Shown: positions 25,085-33,959 of the stretch, piece after piece
Layout: every line of letters begins with the position of its first letter
Numbering within the stretch: the stretch's first letter is position 1
NCBI RefSeq assembly: GCF_000828085.3
Contig: NZ_JXCA02000016.1
Location: 205,659-269,658 of the forward strand
DNA length: 64,000 nucleotides
Direction: 5' to 3'
Origin: Scytonema tolypothrichoides VB-61278
GTDB taxonomy: Bacteria; Cyanobacteriota; Cyanobacteriia; Cyanobacteriales; Nostocaceae
Notes under the pieces: generated by a model
What the model was told of the DNA's origin: nothing
The model's input: the letters and a program-made list of their open reading frames with translations, nothing else
The model's database searches: none
Program-made: the position numbers and the translations under genes

Positions 25085-26947
25085 ATGAAGAACCTACCAA
25101 ACTCTCATAATTCAAATAATTCTAACAATAATAACAATCATTATAATAATAACAATAATAACAATCATAACAATCATAATAATTCACACTCCTCATCTAA
25201 CAATCATCATTCGCATGAAGTACAACCATCAGATTGGCATCAACGGATGGCAAATTTAGTTGGTTTAGAAGAACAAATTCCCCCATCTCATCCAGAAAGC
25301 AGTCCTTCAGAGACTTCTAGTGGAAATCCTGACGAAGCACCTCCTTCTCATCCATCCTCACAGAAAACAAAACAAGCATTGTCATCTAACCCTTTTGCGA
25401 AGGTAGGTGTGGTGGGTGCTGCTACTCTGAGTGTGGCTTTGGTAGCAGGTGCGTTTCTGACTCAACTTATGAGTGGAACAAATAAACAAGCGCCGAAGAA
25501 TTTTCCACAGATAACTCGTAACGATAATGAATCGAATAAAATAGAGCAATTAAAACCAGAAGAAGAAATTGAGATTTTAAAAACAAAACTAGCATTAGCT
25601 GAACAAGCAAAGGCTGTGAAATTAGCACAGCTTCAGTTAAAAAGTGTAAGACCGACAACTCAGCCAAAACCAACTCCAGCACAACCAAGAATTAAACCAC
25701 AAACTATCACACGCGTGGTGGTTCAAAGAGTACCCACACCAGCACAAACTGTTTACGTACCTCGTGTTGTTGAACGAATTGTCAGAGTTCCTCAACGTGT
25801 TGTAGTCCAGCAGGCAAAACCAATTTCAACTGTGCCTCCTCAGCCTCCTGTGCGTCCTCAGCCTCCTCAGCAGACTCCTCAATCAACACCATTACCTTCA
25901 ATATCTCCATCCTTTGAGTTATCAATCCCAGGATTAAAGCCATCGGAGTTAGCACAAATTCCCTTCGCTTTATCAGTACCCACTCCCACTCCCACTCCCA
26001 CTCCTACCCCCACTCCAACACCAAGTTTACCAAGAGTCGCAAATTCCCCTCCATCTACTTTGGGTTCTGAATTAAATTCCAGGGGTAGAGACAATGTACA
26101 AACCTTACCTGTTCCAAATAGGAGAAATACAACAGCGAATCCTGAGGACACACCAGCAGAAGCAACAACAAACGAAACCACTCAGTATACTGGTAAATCT
26201 GTTGCGGTGGGAACTCGTGCCAAAGCTGTATTAGGAACTGCTGTATTTGGAGAAGCAAATAGAATAGGGAATAATAGTAGTAGTAATAACAATAATAATA
26301 ATAAGAATGACAGTCAATTTGTCGTGCGTCTGCGCGAACCATTGAAGTCTATAGATGGGGCGATCGCACTACCCGCAAATACCGAATTATTAGCTCAACT
26401 TGACCAAGTTTCTGAAGGCGGAATGTTAAACCTAACAGTCGTTTCAGTTGTTTCTCAAAATAAAAGTAGTCTCACCGCAACTCGCCTACGTCAAAGTGCA
26501 ATGAAAGTTCGCGCACCTGGCGGAAGACCTTTACTTGCCAAGAAATATCCCGACAAATCTGGAAAGATATCAGGTATGGACACATTCATATTCGCCTTGG
26601 GGGGTGCTGGGAAAATAGGGGAGGTACTTAACCGTCCTGAGACAAAAACTGAGGTCTACTGTACTACGAGTAGGCGTCTTAACAATAGAAATGGCAGTAA
26701 TAGTACGAATAACGATAGTAGTAGTACGAATAACGATGACTATGAATTCTGTACCCCAACTACCCGAACCGAACAACAAAGAAACATCCCTGCTGCAGTT
26801 TTAGAAGGCGGTATGAATGCCCTTGTACCCCAACTGAACCAGCGTAACCAACAAGCAATCAACGAGATGATTCAAAAAAGTAACATTTGGTATTTGCCAG
26901 CGGGTACAGAGGTTGAAGTGGTTGCTAATCAAATAACGCGGTTTTAG
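25085..26947 (+). CDS. TrbI/VirB10-like envelope-spanning protein
   Basis: This protein of about 620 aa (the frame is open from 25058; the ATG at 25085 is preferred) has the TrbI/VirB10 layout. A cytosolic N-terminus with a very Asn/His-rich tract comes first, then one membrane helix (about residues 106-128, GVVGAATLSVALVAGAFLTQ). A short coiled coil, a long Pro/Gln region with a run of Thr-Pro pairs, and a C-terminal beta-barrel domain follow. The C-terminal domain carries GTRAKAVLGTAVFGEA, ALPANTELLAQLDQV and WYLPAGTEVEVVANQ, typical of TrbI. Three Asn-rich stretches are encoded by AAT/AAC triplet repeats. It closes the cluster; the next genes are housekeeping and on the other strand. Confidence 0.82.
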   Translation: MKNLPNSHNSNNSNNNNNHYNNNNNNNHNNHNNSHSSSNNHHSHEVQPSDWHQRMANLVGLEEQIPPSHPESSPSETSSGNPDEAPPSHPSSQKTKQALSSNPFAKVGVVGAATLSVALVAGAFLTQLMSGTNKQAPKNFPQITRNDNESNKIEQLKPEEEIEILKTKLALAEQAKAVKLAQLQLKSVRPTTQPKPTPAQPRIKPQTITRVVVQRVPTPAQTVYVPRVVERIVRVPQRVVVQQAKPISTVPPQPPVRPQPPQQTPQSTPLPSISPSFELSIPGLKPSELAQIPFALSVPTPTPTPTPTPTPTPSLPRVANSPPSTLGSELNSRGRDNVQTLPVPNRRNTTANPEDTPAEATTNETTQYTGKSVAVGTRAKAVLGTAVFGEANRIGNNSSSNNNNNNKNDSQFVVRLREPLKSIDGAIALPANTELLAQLDQVSEGGMLNLTVVSVVSQNKSSLTATRLRQSAMKVRAPGGRPLLAKKYPDKSGKISGMDTFIFALGGAGKIGEVLNRPETKTEVYCTTSRRLNNRNGSNSTNNDSSSTNNDDYEFCTPTTRTEQQRNIPAAVLEGGMNALVPQLNQRNQQAINEMIQKSNIWYLPAGTEVEVVANQITRF

Positions 26948-26991
26948 GTTATTGGTTACTTGCTGTCAATTCACTTAGATACTTAAGAATT

Positions 26992-27147
26992 GTAGGTTGG
27001 GTTAAGCGAAGCGCAACCCAACGAAATCAGCTAGGTGTTGGGTTTCGTTCCTGATGTTGTTGGCGAAATATTTCAAAACACATTGGAATATTTGAGAAAT
27101 CGTTTGTTTTGGAAAATGTTGGGTTTCCTTGCGTCAACCCAACCTAC
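26992..27147. repeat. MITE-like element, 12-base terminal inverted repeats
   Basis: The ends GTAGGTTGGGTT (26992-27003) and AACCCAACCTAC (27136-27147) are perfect inverted repeats bounding 156 bases. The interior has more GGGTT/AACCC pairs and no coding capacity. It lies at the right border of the secretion cluster, and a shorter sibling is at 23234. Confidence 0.85.
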
Positions 27148-27305
27148 TCGCTTCCATAATTTTCTTTGACATAAGTTGCTCTTTATGCTAATGACTTAAA
27201 CTTTCTATTAGTCCTCGGTAGTCATAGTCTCCTCATCCTGAGAATAGGGCATAGTTAGCTTTTGAACCGTGGAAAGCTGAGAGATCAAAAAACTAGAATT
27301 AACAA

Positions 27306-27998
27306 TTATTTTTTTTTAGAAAATTGAGAATTATCCTCATTAGAAGCTTCTGGTAATAGTTGTTGACGTCCGTTACGAATGATTCGCAACATATCCTGAA
27401 GATTCTGCTCAATATTTTCTAGCACGCCGTCAGCATAGTCATCAGCCCCTTGTTCAATTGCTTCTGCTTCTGCGACAGCTTGACGCTGTATTTCCTCTAT
27501 TTCTTGCTGACAAGCGCGTCGTTTGCGGTCAATTTCTTCAAGAGTGTCTTGCATCATCTGCTCACATTCTTCTTGAACTTGTCGGCGCAGTTCAGCGGCT
27601 TCGCGTTGTGCTTGTCTGAGGATATCGCTTTCATCCAAGATTTGCGATCGCTTAGCTTGCGCTGCATCAACAATTTGTTGCCCATATTCTTCTGCTTCCA
27701 GGAGAATTTCGTCCTTTTGTTGGATGATTGTAGCTGCTTCCTGAAAAACTTCAGGTAAAGAAAGCCGTATTTCATCAAGCTGATCAAGCAGCTTGTCTTC
27801 ATCTACTATCGTGCGTCGCGTCAGTGGAATGTTGAAACCAGCAAGAATCATCTCCTCCAAGCGGTTGAGTTCCATCTGTATGTCTACACTTGTTGTTCGC
27901 GTAGCATCTGGGTTGTCGGTTCCTGCAGGATACTCTTGCGGGGGAGGACTGCTTCCGTTGTGATTTAGTTCGATACGGGATGGTTTTGGGCGTAGCAT
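27306..27998 (-). CDS. DivIVA-like coiled-coil protein
   Basis: This 230-aa, almost wholly helical protein has a Pro-rich N-terminus and a block at about residues 45-80 ([20 protein letters not shown]). A long charged coiled coil follows, with a repeated [20 protein letters not shown]-type pattern like DivIVA or ATP-synthase b-type stalks. It begins 34 bases inside the end of coaD, so the two are translationally coupled. The role is probably structural, in cell division or envelope organisation, but it is not established from sequence. Confidence 0.72.
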   Translation of the reverse strand: MLRPKPSRIELNHNGSSPPPQEYPAGTDNPDATRTTSVDIQMELNRLEEMILAGFNIPLTRRTIVDEDKLLDQLDEIRLSLPEVFQEAATIIQQKDEILLEAEEYGQQIVDAAQAKRSQILDESDILRQAQREAAELRRQVQEECEQMMQDTLEEIDRKRRACQQEIEEIQRQAVAEAEAIEQGADDYADGVLENIEQNLQDMLRIIRNGRQQLLPEASNEDNSQFSKKK

Positions 27999-28459
27999 TG
28001 GTAAATATCTAAAGCAACGTGCGGGGGGACAAGATGATCAACAGAGCCACCAAACTTAGCAATCTCTTTCACCACACTACTACTTAAAAAACTATATTCA
28101 TTTGACGTTGCGAAGAAAACAGTTTCAATATCATAAGAAAGGGTTTTATTTGTGTGAGCCATCTGAAGTTCTACTTCAAAGTCAGAAATTGCTCGTAAAC
28201 CGCGCAATAGCACTTGTGCACCATGCATTTGGGCATAGTTTACGGTCAAACCGGCAAAAGCGTCTACCTCCACATTGGTGAGATGTTTTGTACTTAGACG
28301 AATTTGTTCTAGTCGTCTTTCCACTGTAAACAGCGGAGTTTTGTTAGGATTCCGCAATACGGCGACAATCACTTGACCAAACAAACGACTGCCGCGTTGG
28401 ATAATGTCAAGGTGTCCTAAAGTCACAGGATCGAAACTTCCTGGATAAATGGCAATCAT
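27965..28459 (-). CDS. coaD: Pantetheine-phosphate adenylyltransferase
   Basis: This enzyme transfers AMP from ATP to 4'-phosphopantetheine, the penultimate step of coenzyme A synthesis. The 164-aa protein starts with [18 protein letters not shown], which includes the nucleotidyltransferase TxGH motif, and has [12 protein letters not shown] near the end, corresponding to the second ATP-binding motif. The frame is open to 28504, but the ATG at 28459 fits the family start exactly and has GAGG upstream. The stop lies inside the next gene, the DivIVA-like protein. Confidence 0.95.
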   Translation of the reverse strand: MIAIYPGSFDPVTLGHLDIIQRGSRLFGQVIVAVLRNPNKTPLFTVERRLEQIRLSTKHLTNVEVDAFAGLTVNYAQMHGAQVLLRGLRAISDFEVELQMAHTNKTLSYDIETVFFATSNEYSFLSSSVVKEIAKFGGSVDHLVPPHVALDIYQCYAQNHPVSN

Positions 28460-28504
28460 AATTACAGGTGCCTCACAGTTGTTTAGGTGATTATATCTAA
28501 CCAA

Positions 28505-28853
28505 TCGTGATTTGTAACAAAGTACAAGTTCTCAGTTAGAAATTCAAGATGTTAGTCTTTGTAAGCTTTAACGCATTTGCTGCCATAGTTTTATTTATCT
28601 ACTTTCAAAATAAAAATTTGGATAAATACACTACCCATACTCCCTTCTCTACTCACAGCGATCTAAAATCAATAGTTTGGCTTTTGCAACAATTTTTGAC
28701 TGTCGTTCCCCTAAGCCCTGTTCCCCGTTCCCTGTTCCCTATTAAGAGTGTTTCTTTCATTTATAACCGGTTACAATCACTACCCGTAAAGCGCTGTTAA
28801 CAAGCACAACTTAAATCTACACTACCTTTTTTTAGTCTTCTAGGTACTTTTAC
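28505..28853. other. Divergent promoter region between coaD and lgt
   Basis: No believable gene was seen. A short heptamer tract (TTCCC-type) lies at about 28710-28742. A reading frame of 83 codons here runs through that repeat and was rejected. Confidence 0.5.
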
Positions 28854-29723
28854 ATGCTGGATATTTCCACCTTGCCCTTGGCATTTGAATTTTCTTCTCC
28901 AGGACCGATTCTGGTGAAGATAGGACCCTTAACTATCCGTTGGTATGGGTTTTTGATTGCTTCAGCAGTATTGATTGGCGTTACACTTTCTCAGTTCTTG
29001 GCAAAGCGCCGTAACGTTAATCCAGAGTTAATTAGCGATTTGTCAATTTGGCTGGTGATTGGGGCAATTCCAGCAGCACGGATATATTACGTTTTGTTTC
29101 AATGGTCAGAATATGTCCAGCACCCAGAACGCATTATTGCTATTTGGCAAGGAGGCATAGCAATTCATGGTGCAATTATCGGTGGTGTCACCGCAGCATT
29201 AATATTCGCCAGAATAAAGCAGATTTCTTTCTGGCAATTGGCTGACTTAGTGTCTCCTTCGCTGATTTTAGGTCAGGCAATAGGACGCTGGGGCAACTTC
29301 TTCAACTCTGAGGCATTTGGCAGTCCGACAAATGTACCTTGGAAGTTACATATTCCACCAGAAAACCGTCCCCCAGAACTGGCGAATTTTGAGTTTTTCC
29401 ATCCCACTTTTCTTTATGAATCTGTATGGAATGTTATGGTATTCGCCTTGCTGCTGACTTTATTTTTTAGAAGTTTGTCAGGTAAACCGGCTTTGAAAAC
29501 AGGTACACTGTCTCTAGTTTATTTGGCAGCTTACAGCTTAGGACGCCTGTGGATAGAAGGTCTTCGGACAGATAGTTTGATGCTTGGACCTTTACGAATA
29601 GCACAAGTTGTCAGTTTATTGGGCATAATCTTTGGTTTAGCTGGGTTAGCTTGGCTTTATATAGCTAAACGTCCTTTACCAGATGTTATTTCTACCCCTC
29701 AAGAAGATAAACAGAGGCGGTAA
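28854..29723 (+). CDS. lgt: Prolipoprotein diacylglyceryl transferase
   Basis: This inner-membrane enzyme attaches diacylglycerol from phosphatidylglycerol to the lipobox Cys of prelipoproteins, the first step of lipoprotein maturation. The 289 aa have seven hydrophobic segments, the essential His in GGIAIHG (about residue 105), and the family signature [13 protein letters not shown] at 144-156. The [10 protein letters not shown] helix with its preceding IRWYG motif is also present. It is monocistronic, with a good terminator 6 bases after the stop region. Confidence 0.95.
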   Translation: MLDISTLPLAFEFSSPGPILVKIGPLTIRWYGFLIASAVLIGVTLSQFLAKRRNVNPELISDLSIWLVIGAIPAARIYYVLFQWSEYVQHPERIIAIWQGGIAIHGAIIGGVTAALIFARIKQISFWQLADLVSPSLILGQAIGRWGNFFNSEAFGSPTNVPWKLHIPPENRPPELANFEFFHPTFLYESVWNVMVFALLLTLFFRSLSGKPALKTGTLSLVYLAAYSLGRLWIEGLRTDSLMLGPLRIAQVVSLLGIIFGLAGLAWLYIAKRPLPDVISTPQEDKQRR

Positions 29724-29726
29724 AGG

Positions 29727-29757
29727 AATGGGGAAGCCACTCTTCCCCAGGTTTTTT
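29727..29757 (+). terminator. Rho-independent terminator of lgt
   Basis: TGGGGAAG (29729-29736) pairs with CTTCCCCA (29742-29749) around CCACT, followed by GGTTTTTTG. Confidence 0.88.
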
Positions 29758-29942
29758 GTCCGGGATTGGTGGCTTCGGGGCGGTAAGTAGCTCAACTTCA
29801 TTAAACGTGAAATGTCATTATGAGCGGAACGAAGAGCGAAGTAATCGCAAAGATTCTATATTTTCGGTTCCAGATTCGGTATACTCAAAGTCTGGAATTT
29901 GCAGTATGGGGAAGAAAAGTTCACTACCAGTGGTTATTTTGA

Positions 29943-30659
29943 CTCGATCAATGCAGTCACCGTCACTATAGAGTTTATTTTCTTCTCACTCGCCGTCCCT
30001 TCAAAAGAGAAAAATCTGGTTTATTGATTGAAGCACCTTCACAAATACTTGATTTATCGGAGTATCCAGAAGAAAACCGGGAAGATGTGCGTTCCTACAT
30101 TCGAGAATACCTAACCTCCCTATCCCACAACGGGGAATGTAGAGACGTTGCATGCAACGTCTCTACAAATCACAACATCAACGAACAGGAATTAGGCATA
30201 GACGCGCAGCTGCTTGACGTTATGCATCGCCTCACCACAGCAAGCGAAAATAATTTCATGTACCTGCACCATATTTTGAATGCCATTGCCGAGGGTTTTT
30301 ACTCCCAACCCTACCAATTTGATTCCATTCCCCCAGGTTTAGAGGCATATTACCAGCAGCATTGGCAGAAAATGAAAAGTGAGGGTTTATCGGATTTGGT
30401 TTTGAAAGTGCTGAGTGTCCTCACTTGTGCGGAAACTGGAGAAATTTCAGCAAAAGGGATTAGTCAGGCGATAAGCCAGAGGCTTGACGCTACGCGTACC
30501 GCCGAAGATGAATATGATGTAGAAGAAATTCTTGAAAATTGGCTTGAGTTCCTACAGCAGAACCGCATCGGTAAAGAAACCCGTTACAGTTTCTACCATT
30601 CCCACTTCCGGCTTTGGTTGGCAAAGGAAATTAGTAATATATATGGAAATCCTATTTGA
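29943..30659 (+). pseudogene. C-terminal fragment of a STAND/NACHT-type ATPase, with repeats inserted in frame
   Basis: The open frame runs from 29943, with the best start-like codon a TTG at 30024. It reads FLLTRRPFKREKSGLLIEAP, then LDLSEYPEENREDVRSYIREYL and FMYLHHILNAIAEGFYS, then GLEAYYQQHWQKM, and ends with YSFYHSHFRLWLAKEI. These are the post-ATPase helical parts of large cyanobacterial STAND proteins (NACHT-like, often before WD40 repeats). The P-loop and any sensor domain are missing. A perfect 28-base palindrome (30139-30166) and a second repeat (about 30482-30506) are inserted without breaking the frame. It is most likely a dead fragment. Confidence 0.62.
30139..30166. repeat. Perfect 28-base palindrome
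   Basis: GTAGAGACGTTGCA is followed directly by its exact complement TGCAACGTCTCTAC. It lies inside the open frame of the STAND fragment, where it encodes CRDVACNVST-like residues. Confidence 0.92.
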
Positions 30660-30826
30660 TTTTTAAAACACACCTAGGGGAGGCAATACTTGATGAGGGA
30701 AATCCTGGCGTAGGGCACTGCCAGTCAGATCCTGCACACTCTATGAAGGTTTTAGTGGCAGTGCCTACCCTACAATACTCTCTACCAGCTGAGCTAATTT
30801 CCCGCTTTCACTAACCCTATATCATA

Positions 30827-31552
30827 TCATGCGCTTATAGTACCTTGCAATTCTTTTTGAGAATAAACTTCCTGTACTCGTTCTAATTCCAAATCAGTGA
30901 GATCATCTACCGTCCAGTTGCAGCAACGCTGAAGCATATGGAAAGGGTAAGTATTCGCCACACCAACCACTTGCATACCTGCTCGTTTTGCAGCTTGGAT
31001 ACCAGCAGGAGTATCTTCTATCGCTAAACACTCTTGTGGTTGAAGATTCAAATCAGGATATTCCTGGTTCAGGCGTTCCACAGCCAACAAATAACCATCT
31101 GGTTCTGGTTTACTGGTGGTAATGTCATCACTTGCGACAATAACTTGAAAATGTTCAGCCAGTTTAGTACGCTTAAGTACCACTTGTATTTCTTGACGGA
31201 CAGCACCACTCACTAGCCCAAGTTTGAGATTGCGAGAACACACCTGAAGGATAAAGTCATCTAAACCAGGATATAAAGGCAGTTCTTCTATTTTTTCTAG
31301 TTCCAAAGCGTAGTTTTGTGCTTTGCGATTGAGTAACTGAGTTAACTCAGCATCATTCAGTATACGACCACGAGTTGCAAGTAAATCTATTAAACAGGGG
31401 CGATCGCATTTCCCCAAGCAAACTTTCCGGTACTCACGTCGCTTGAGAATCAGATTCTCCTCAAGCATAATTTGCTCTATCAGTCGTTCTTGGATTGACT
31501 CATCGTTAATGATGACACCATTAAAATCAAATAAAACTGCCTTTAAACTCAT
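30827..31552 (-). CDS. HAD-superfamily hydrolase (beta-phosphoglucomutase/phosphatase-like)
   Basis: This 241-aa HAD hydrolase has the nucleophile motif near the N-terminus as LFDFNGVIINDE (D9; position +2 is N11 instead of Asp), motif II GLVSGAVRQE, and the motif III/IV region VIVASDDITTSKPEPDGYLLA followed by CLAIEDTPAGIQAAKRAGM. The cap is helical, as in subfamily I enzymes of the beta-phosphoglucomutase/CbbY type. The Asp-to-Asn change at the acid/base position may alter or reduce activity. Its ATG overlaps the end of the upstream methyltransferase by 4 bases, so the two are co-translated. The substrate is unknown. Confidence 0.82.
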   Translation of the reverse strand: MSLKAVLFDFNGVIINDESIQERLIEQIMLEENLILKRREYRKVCLGKCDRPCLIDLLATRGRILNDAELTQLLNRKAQNYALELEKIEELPLYPGLDDFILQVCSRNLKLGLVSGAVRQEIQVVLKRTKLAEHFQVIVASDDITTSKPEPDGYLLAVERLNQEYPDLNLQPQECLAIEDTPAGIQAAKRAGMQVVGVANTYPFHMLQRCCNWTVDDLTDLELERVQEVYSQKELQGTISA

Positions 31553-32466
31553 GGAATTGTATCAAAAGCTGGAGATGGAAAACCTTGTAAATCTTCATTA
31601 TCCACTGTGTCGTCTCTCTGGACAGAAGTGTAACGTCGTACATCTGTTCGCGCGGTACCATCTTCAGATAAAATTGGCTTCACGCCACTTGTCACTTGAT
31701 TGATCCACCATAAATCCTGAGTTTGTACCGCACCAAATCCTGCTGTACCCATCCACGCATCCACACTTCCAGCAGCATATTCACGAATATACGGCTCTTC
31801 AAACACATTATTAAGCCAATCTAATTGACGCAAAGTGTTTTGATTTCCATCCAAAATCAGCACTTGTCCACCAGCCACCAGCAAGCGGAAGCATTCTTGT
31901 AAAATTGCCACAGATACTGCTGTTGGTGTTTCGTGTAATAACAAAGAAGCTGTAACCAAGTCAAAAGAAGCATCAGGGAAACCCGTCTTCTGTGCATCCC
32001 CATGTCGCCAGTGAATTTCTAAACCAGTCTTTTCAGCTTTATGAGAAGCACGCACCAACATGTAAGGCGATAAGTCCAAGCCAATGACTTCTGCTTGAGG
32101 GAAAGCCTGCTTTAACATCAAAGTTGTGGAACCTGTTCCACAGCCCAAGTCAAGAATACGTCGCGGCTGTACTTTGATGGAATCTATTAAAGCCTGACGT
32201 ACTAAAGTTTCATTAGGTGGGAGAACATACTGCGTAATAGGATCATAGCTTACCGCTGCACCGGGCTTGAGATATCCATCCTTAATTCCATGAACATTTT
32301 GGCTGCTGTAGTATGCCGGAATTGTCACATCAGCGCGTCGAAAGCGGCTGCTTTCTTTTTCCCAATCAACGCTTTCAAAGTAACGCCGTAACCCCTCTTC
32401 ATCAATAAACAAACGCACAACAGGGGACAGAAAACGTTCCCAAATTGTATCTTGAGGAACTGTCAT
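31549..32466 (-). CDS. Class I SAM-dependent methyltransferase
   Basis: This 305-aa methyltransferase has motif I ILDLGCGTGSTTLM at about residues 122-135, the acidic loop VIGLDLSPYMLVRA, motif III-like HWRHGDAQKTGFPDASFDLV, and then LVAGGQVLILDGNQ. The first 110 residues are a family-specific N-terminal region with YYSSQNVHGIKDGYL. It is the first gene of a two-gene unit with the HAD hydrolase, whose start overlaps its stop. Similar cyanobacterial proteins are annotated only as methyltransferases; the substrate cannot be inferred. Confidence 0.85.
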   Translation of the reverse strand: MTVPQDTIWERFLSPVVRLFIDEEGLRRYFESVDWEKESSRFRRADVTIPAYYSSQNVHGIKDGYLKPGAAVSYDPITQYVLPPNETLVRQALIDSIKVQPRRILDLGCGTGSTTLMLKQAFPQAEVIGLDLSPYMLVRASHKAEKTGLEIHWRHGDAQKTGFPDASFDLVTASLLLHETPTAVSVAILQECFRLLVAGGQVLILDGNQNTLRQLDWLNNVFEEPYIREYAAGSVDAWMGTAGFGAVQTQDLWWINQVTSGVKPILSEDGTARTDVRRYTSVQRDDTVDNEDLQGFPSPAFDTIP

Positions 32467-32777
32467 AAGATTGTGTTTAAGCCGTCGGTTTTTTTAAGTT
32501 ACTGTCATTTTATTTACAAATTTTAATATATTTTTTACAAGAAGTACTCGTCATATTGTTAATACATAATGTATTATAAAATAATACAAAATCAGCTACT
32601 TGCTGGGAGTGGCACTTAGGTAATGCCCATCGTTATCTGGTTGTAGTGGGCATTATCCATTTAACTAACAGATGTCTATTTGTAAGTAGGAAATAAAATG
32701 AAATACTGTGCAAAATTAAAATTGCGATGAAACTGCCCTTATAGTCCTAAATCTTACATTCAAAATTATAAAGAATT
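32467..32777. other. Divergent intergenic region upstream of rtcB
   Basis: This AT-rich spacer contains a hairpin: AATGCCCA (about 32617-32624) pairs with TGGGCATT (about 32648-32655). No gene was seen. The spacer holds the promoters for the methyltransferase (minus) and rtcB (plus). Confidence 0.5.
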
Positions 32778-33959
32778 ATGGCTTACGAAGAGTTAAAACT
32801 TTCAACACCATCGCCCATTCTTTCTTGGGCAAATCATCCCTTGGGTTCAGAAGAAACCAAGATGGCAAAGAATGTAGCATCACTGCCATTTGTGTATAAG
32901 CACGTCGCATTGATGCCAGATGTTCACTTGGGTAAAGGTGCCTTAGTTGGTTCTGTCATTGCAACAAAAGAAGCAATTATTCCTGCGGCTGTCGGCGTGG
33001 ATATTGGTTGCGGTATGTGCGCCATTAAAACACCATTTAACGGTGATCAACTGGAAGGCAAGCTAAAGAAAATTCGCTTGGATATTGAAGCAGAAATTCC
33101 TACAGGTTTCAACGAAAATAAAGACGTTGAAAAAAGTGTCACCAATTGGCAACGCTGGCATGATTTCCAAGACTTGCATCAAGGGGTGCAAGATTTGCAA
33201 GGTAAAGCGATGAAACAAATGGGTTCTCTAGGAGGGGGTAATCACTTCATAGAAGTTTGCCTCGATACAGAGAACCAAGTTTGGCTGATGTTGCATTCCG
33301 GTTCCCGTCATATTGGGAATAATCTAGCCCAGTGCCACATTAATACAGCTAAAGAATTAGCAAAAATGGCAGGTAATAAATTACCTGACCCTGATTTAGC
33401 TCATTTTGTCGCTGGTACGCCAGAATTTCAAGCATACTGGCATGATTTGCAATGGGCACAGAATTATGCGCGTTTCAATCGTGAAGTGATGATGACGCGT
33501 TTTAAGCGCATCGTCGAAAAGCATTTAGTGGGTGGTAAAGCGACTAAGCCTTTATTAGAAGTGAACTGCCATCACAATTATGCTGAAAAAGAAGTGCATT
33601 TTGGCGAGGATGTCTATGTGACTCGCAAAGGTGCAGTCCGTGCAACAGAAGAAGACTATGGCATTATCCCCGGTTCAATGGGGACTAAATCTTACATCGT
33701 TAAGGGTAAAGGTTGTGCCAACAGTTTTTGCAGTTGTTCCCACGGTGCAGGACGTTTGCTATCAAGAAATAAGGCTAAAAATACTTACACCTTAGATGAT
33801 TTGATTGAGCAAACAAAAGGTGTGGAGTGTCGTAAAGATACAGGTGTTTTGGATGAAATTCCTAGTGCTTATAAGCCGATAGATGAGGTGATGAATAATC
33901 AAGCAGATTTGGTTGAGGTTGTAGCAACACTCAAGCAAGTCCTTTGTGTGAAGGGTTGA
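32778..33959 (+). CDS. rtcB: RtcB-family RNA ligase
   Basis: This GTP- and Mn-dependent ligase joins RNA 3'-phosphate or 2',3'-cyclic phosphate to 5'-OH ends in RNA repair. The 393 aa are of family length and contain MPDVHLGKGALVGSVIAT, VGVDIGCGMCAIKT (metal ligands), SLGGGNHFIEV, HSGSRHIGNNLA, NCHHNYAEKE, and CANSFCSCSHGAGRLLSR with the guanylylated His. No archease or rtcA gene is next to it. A small palindrome follows the stop. Confidence 0.95.
   Translation: MAYEELKLSTPSPILSWANHPLGSEETKMAKNVASLPFVYKHVALMPDVHLGKGALVGSVIATKEAIIPAAVGVDIGCGMCAIKTPFNGDQLEGKLKKIRLDIEAEIPTGFNENKDVEKSVTNWQRWHDFQDLHQGVQDLQGKAMKQMGSLGGGNHFIEVCLDTENQVWLMLHSGSRHIGNNLAQCHINTAKELAKMAGNKLPDPDLAHFVAGTPEFQAYWHDLQWAQNYARFNREVMMTRFKRIVEKHLVGGKATKPLLEVNCHHNYAEKEVHFGEDVYVTRKGAVRATEEDYGIIPGSMGTKSYIVKGKGCANSFCSCSHGAGRLLSRNKAKNTYTLDDLIEQTKGVECRKDTGVLDEIPSAYKPIDEVMNNQADLVEVVATLKQVLCVKG

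Noticed and set aside
28549-28800. 83-codon plus-strand frame between coaD and lgt
   Set aside because: It runs through a TTCCC heptamer tract, has no ribosome site and resembles no protein.
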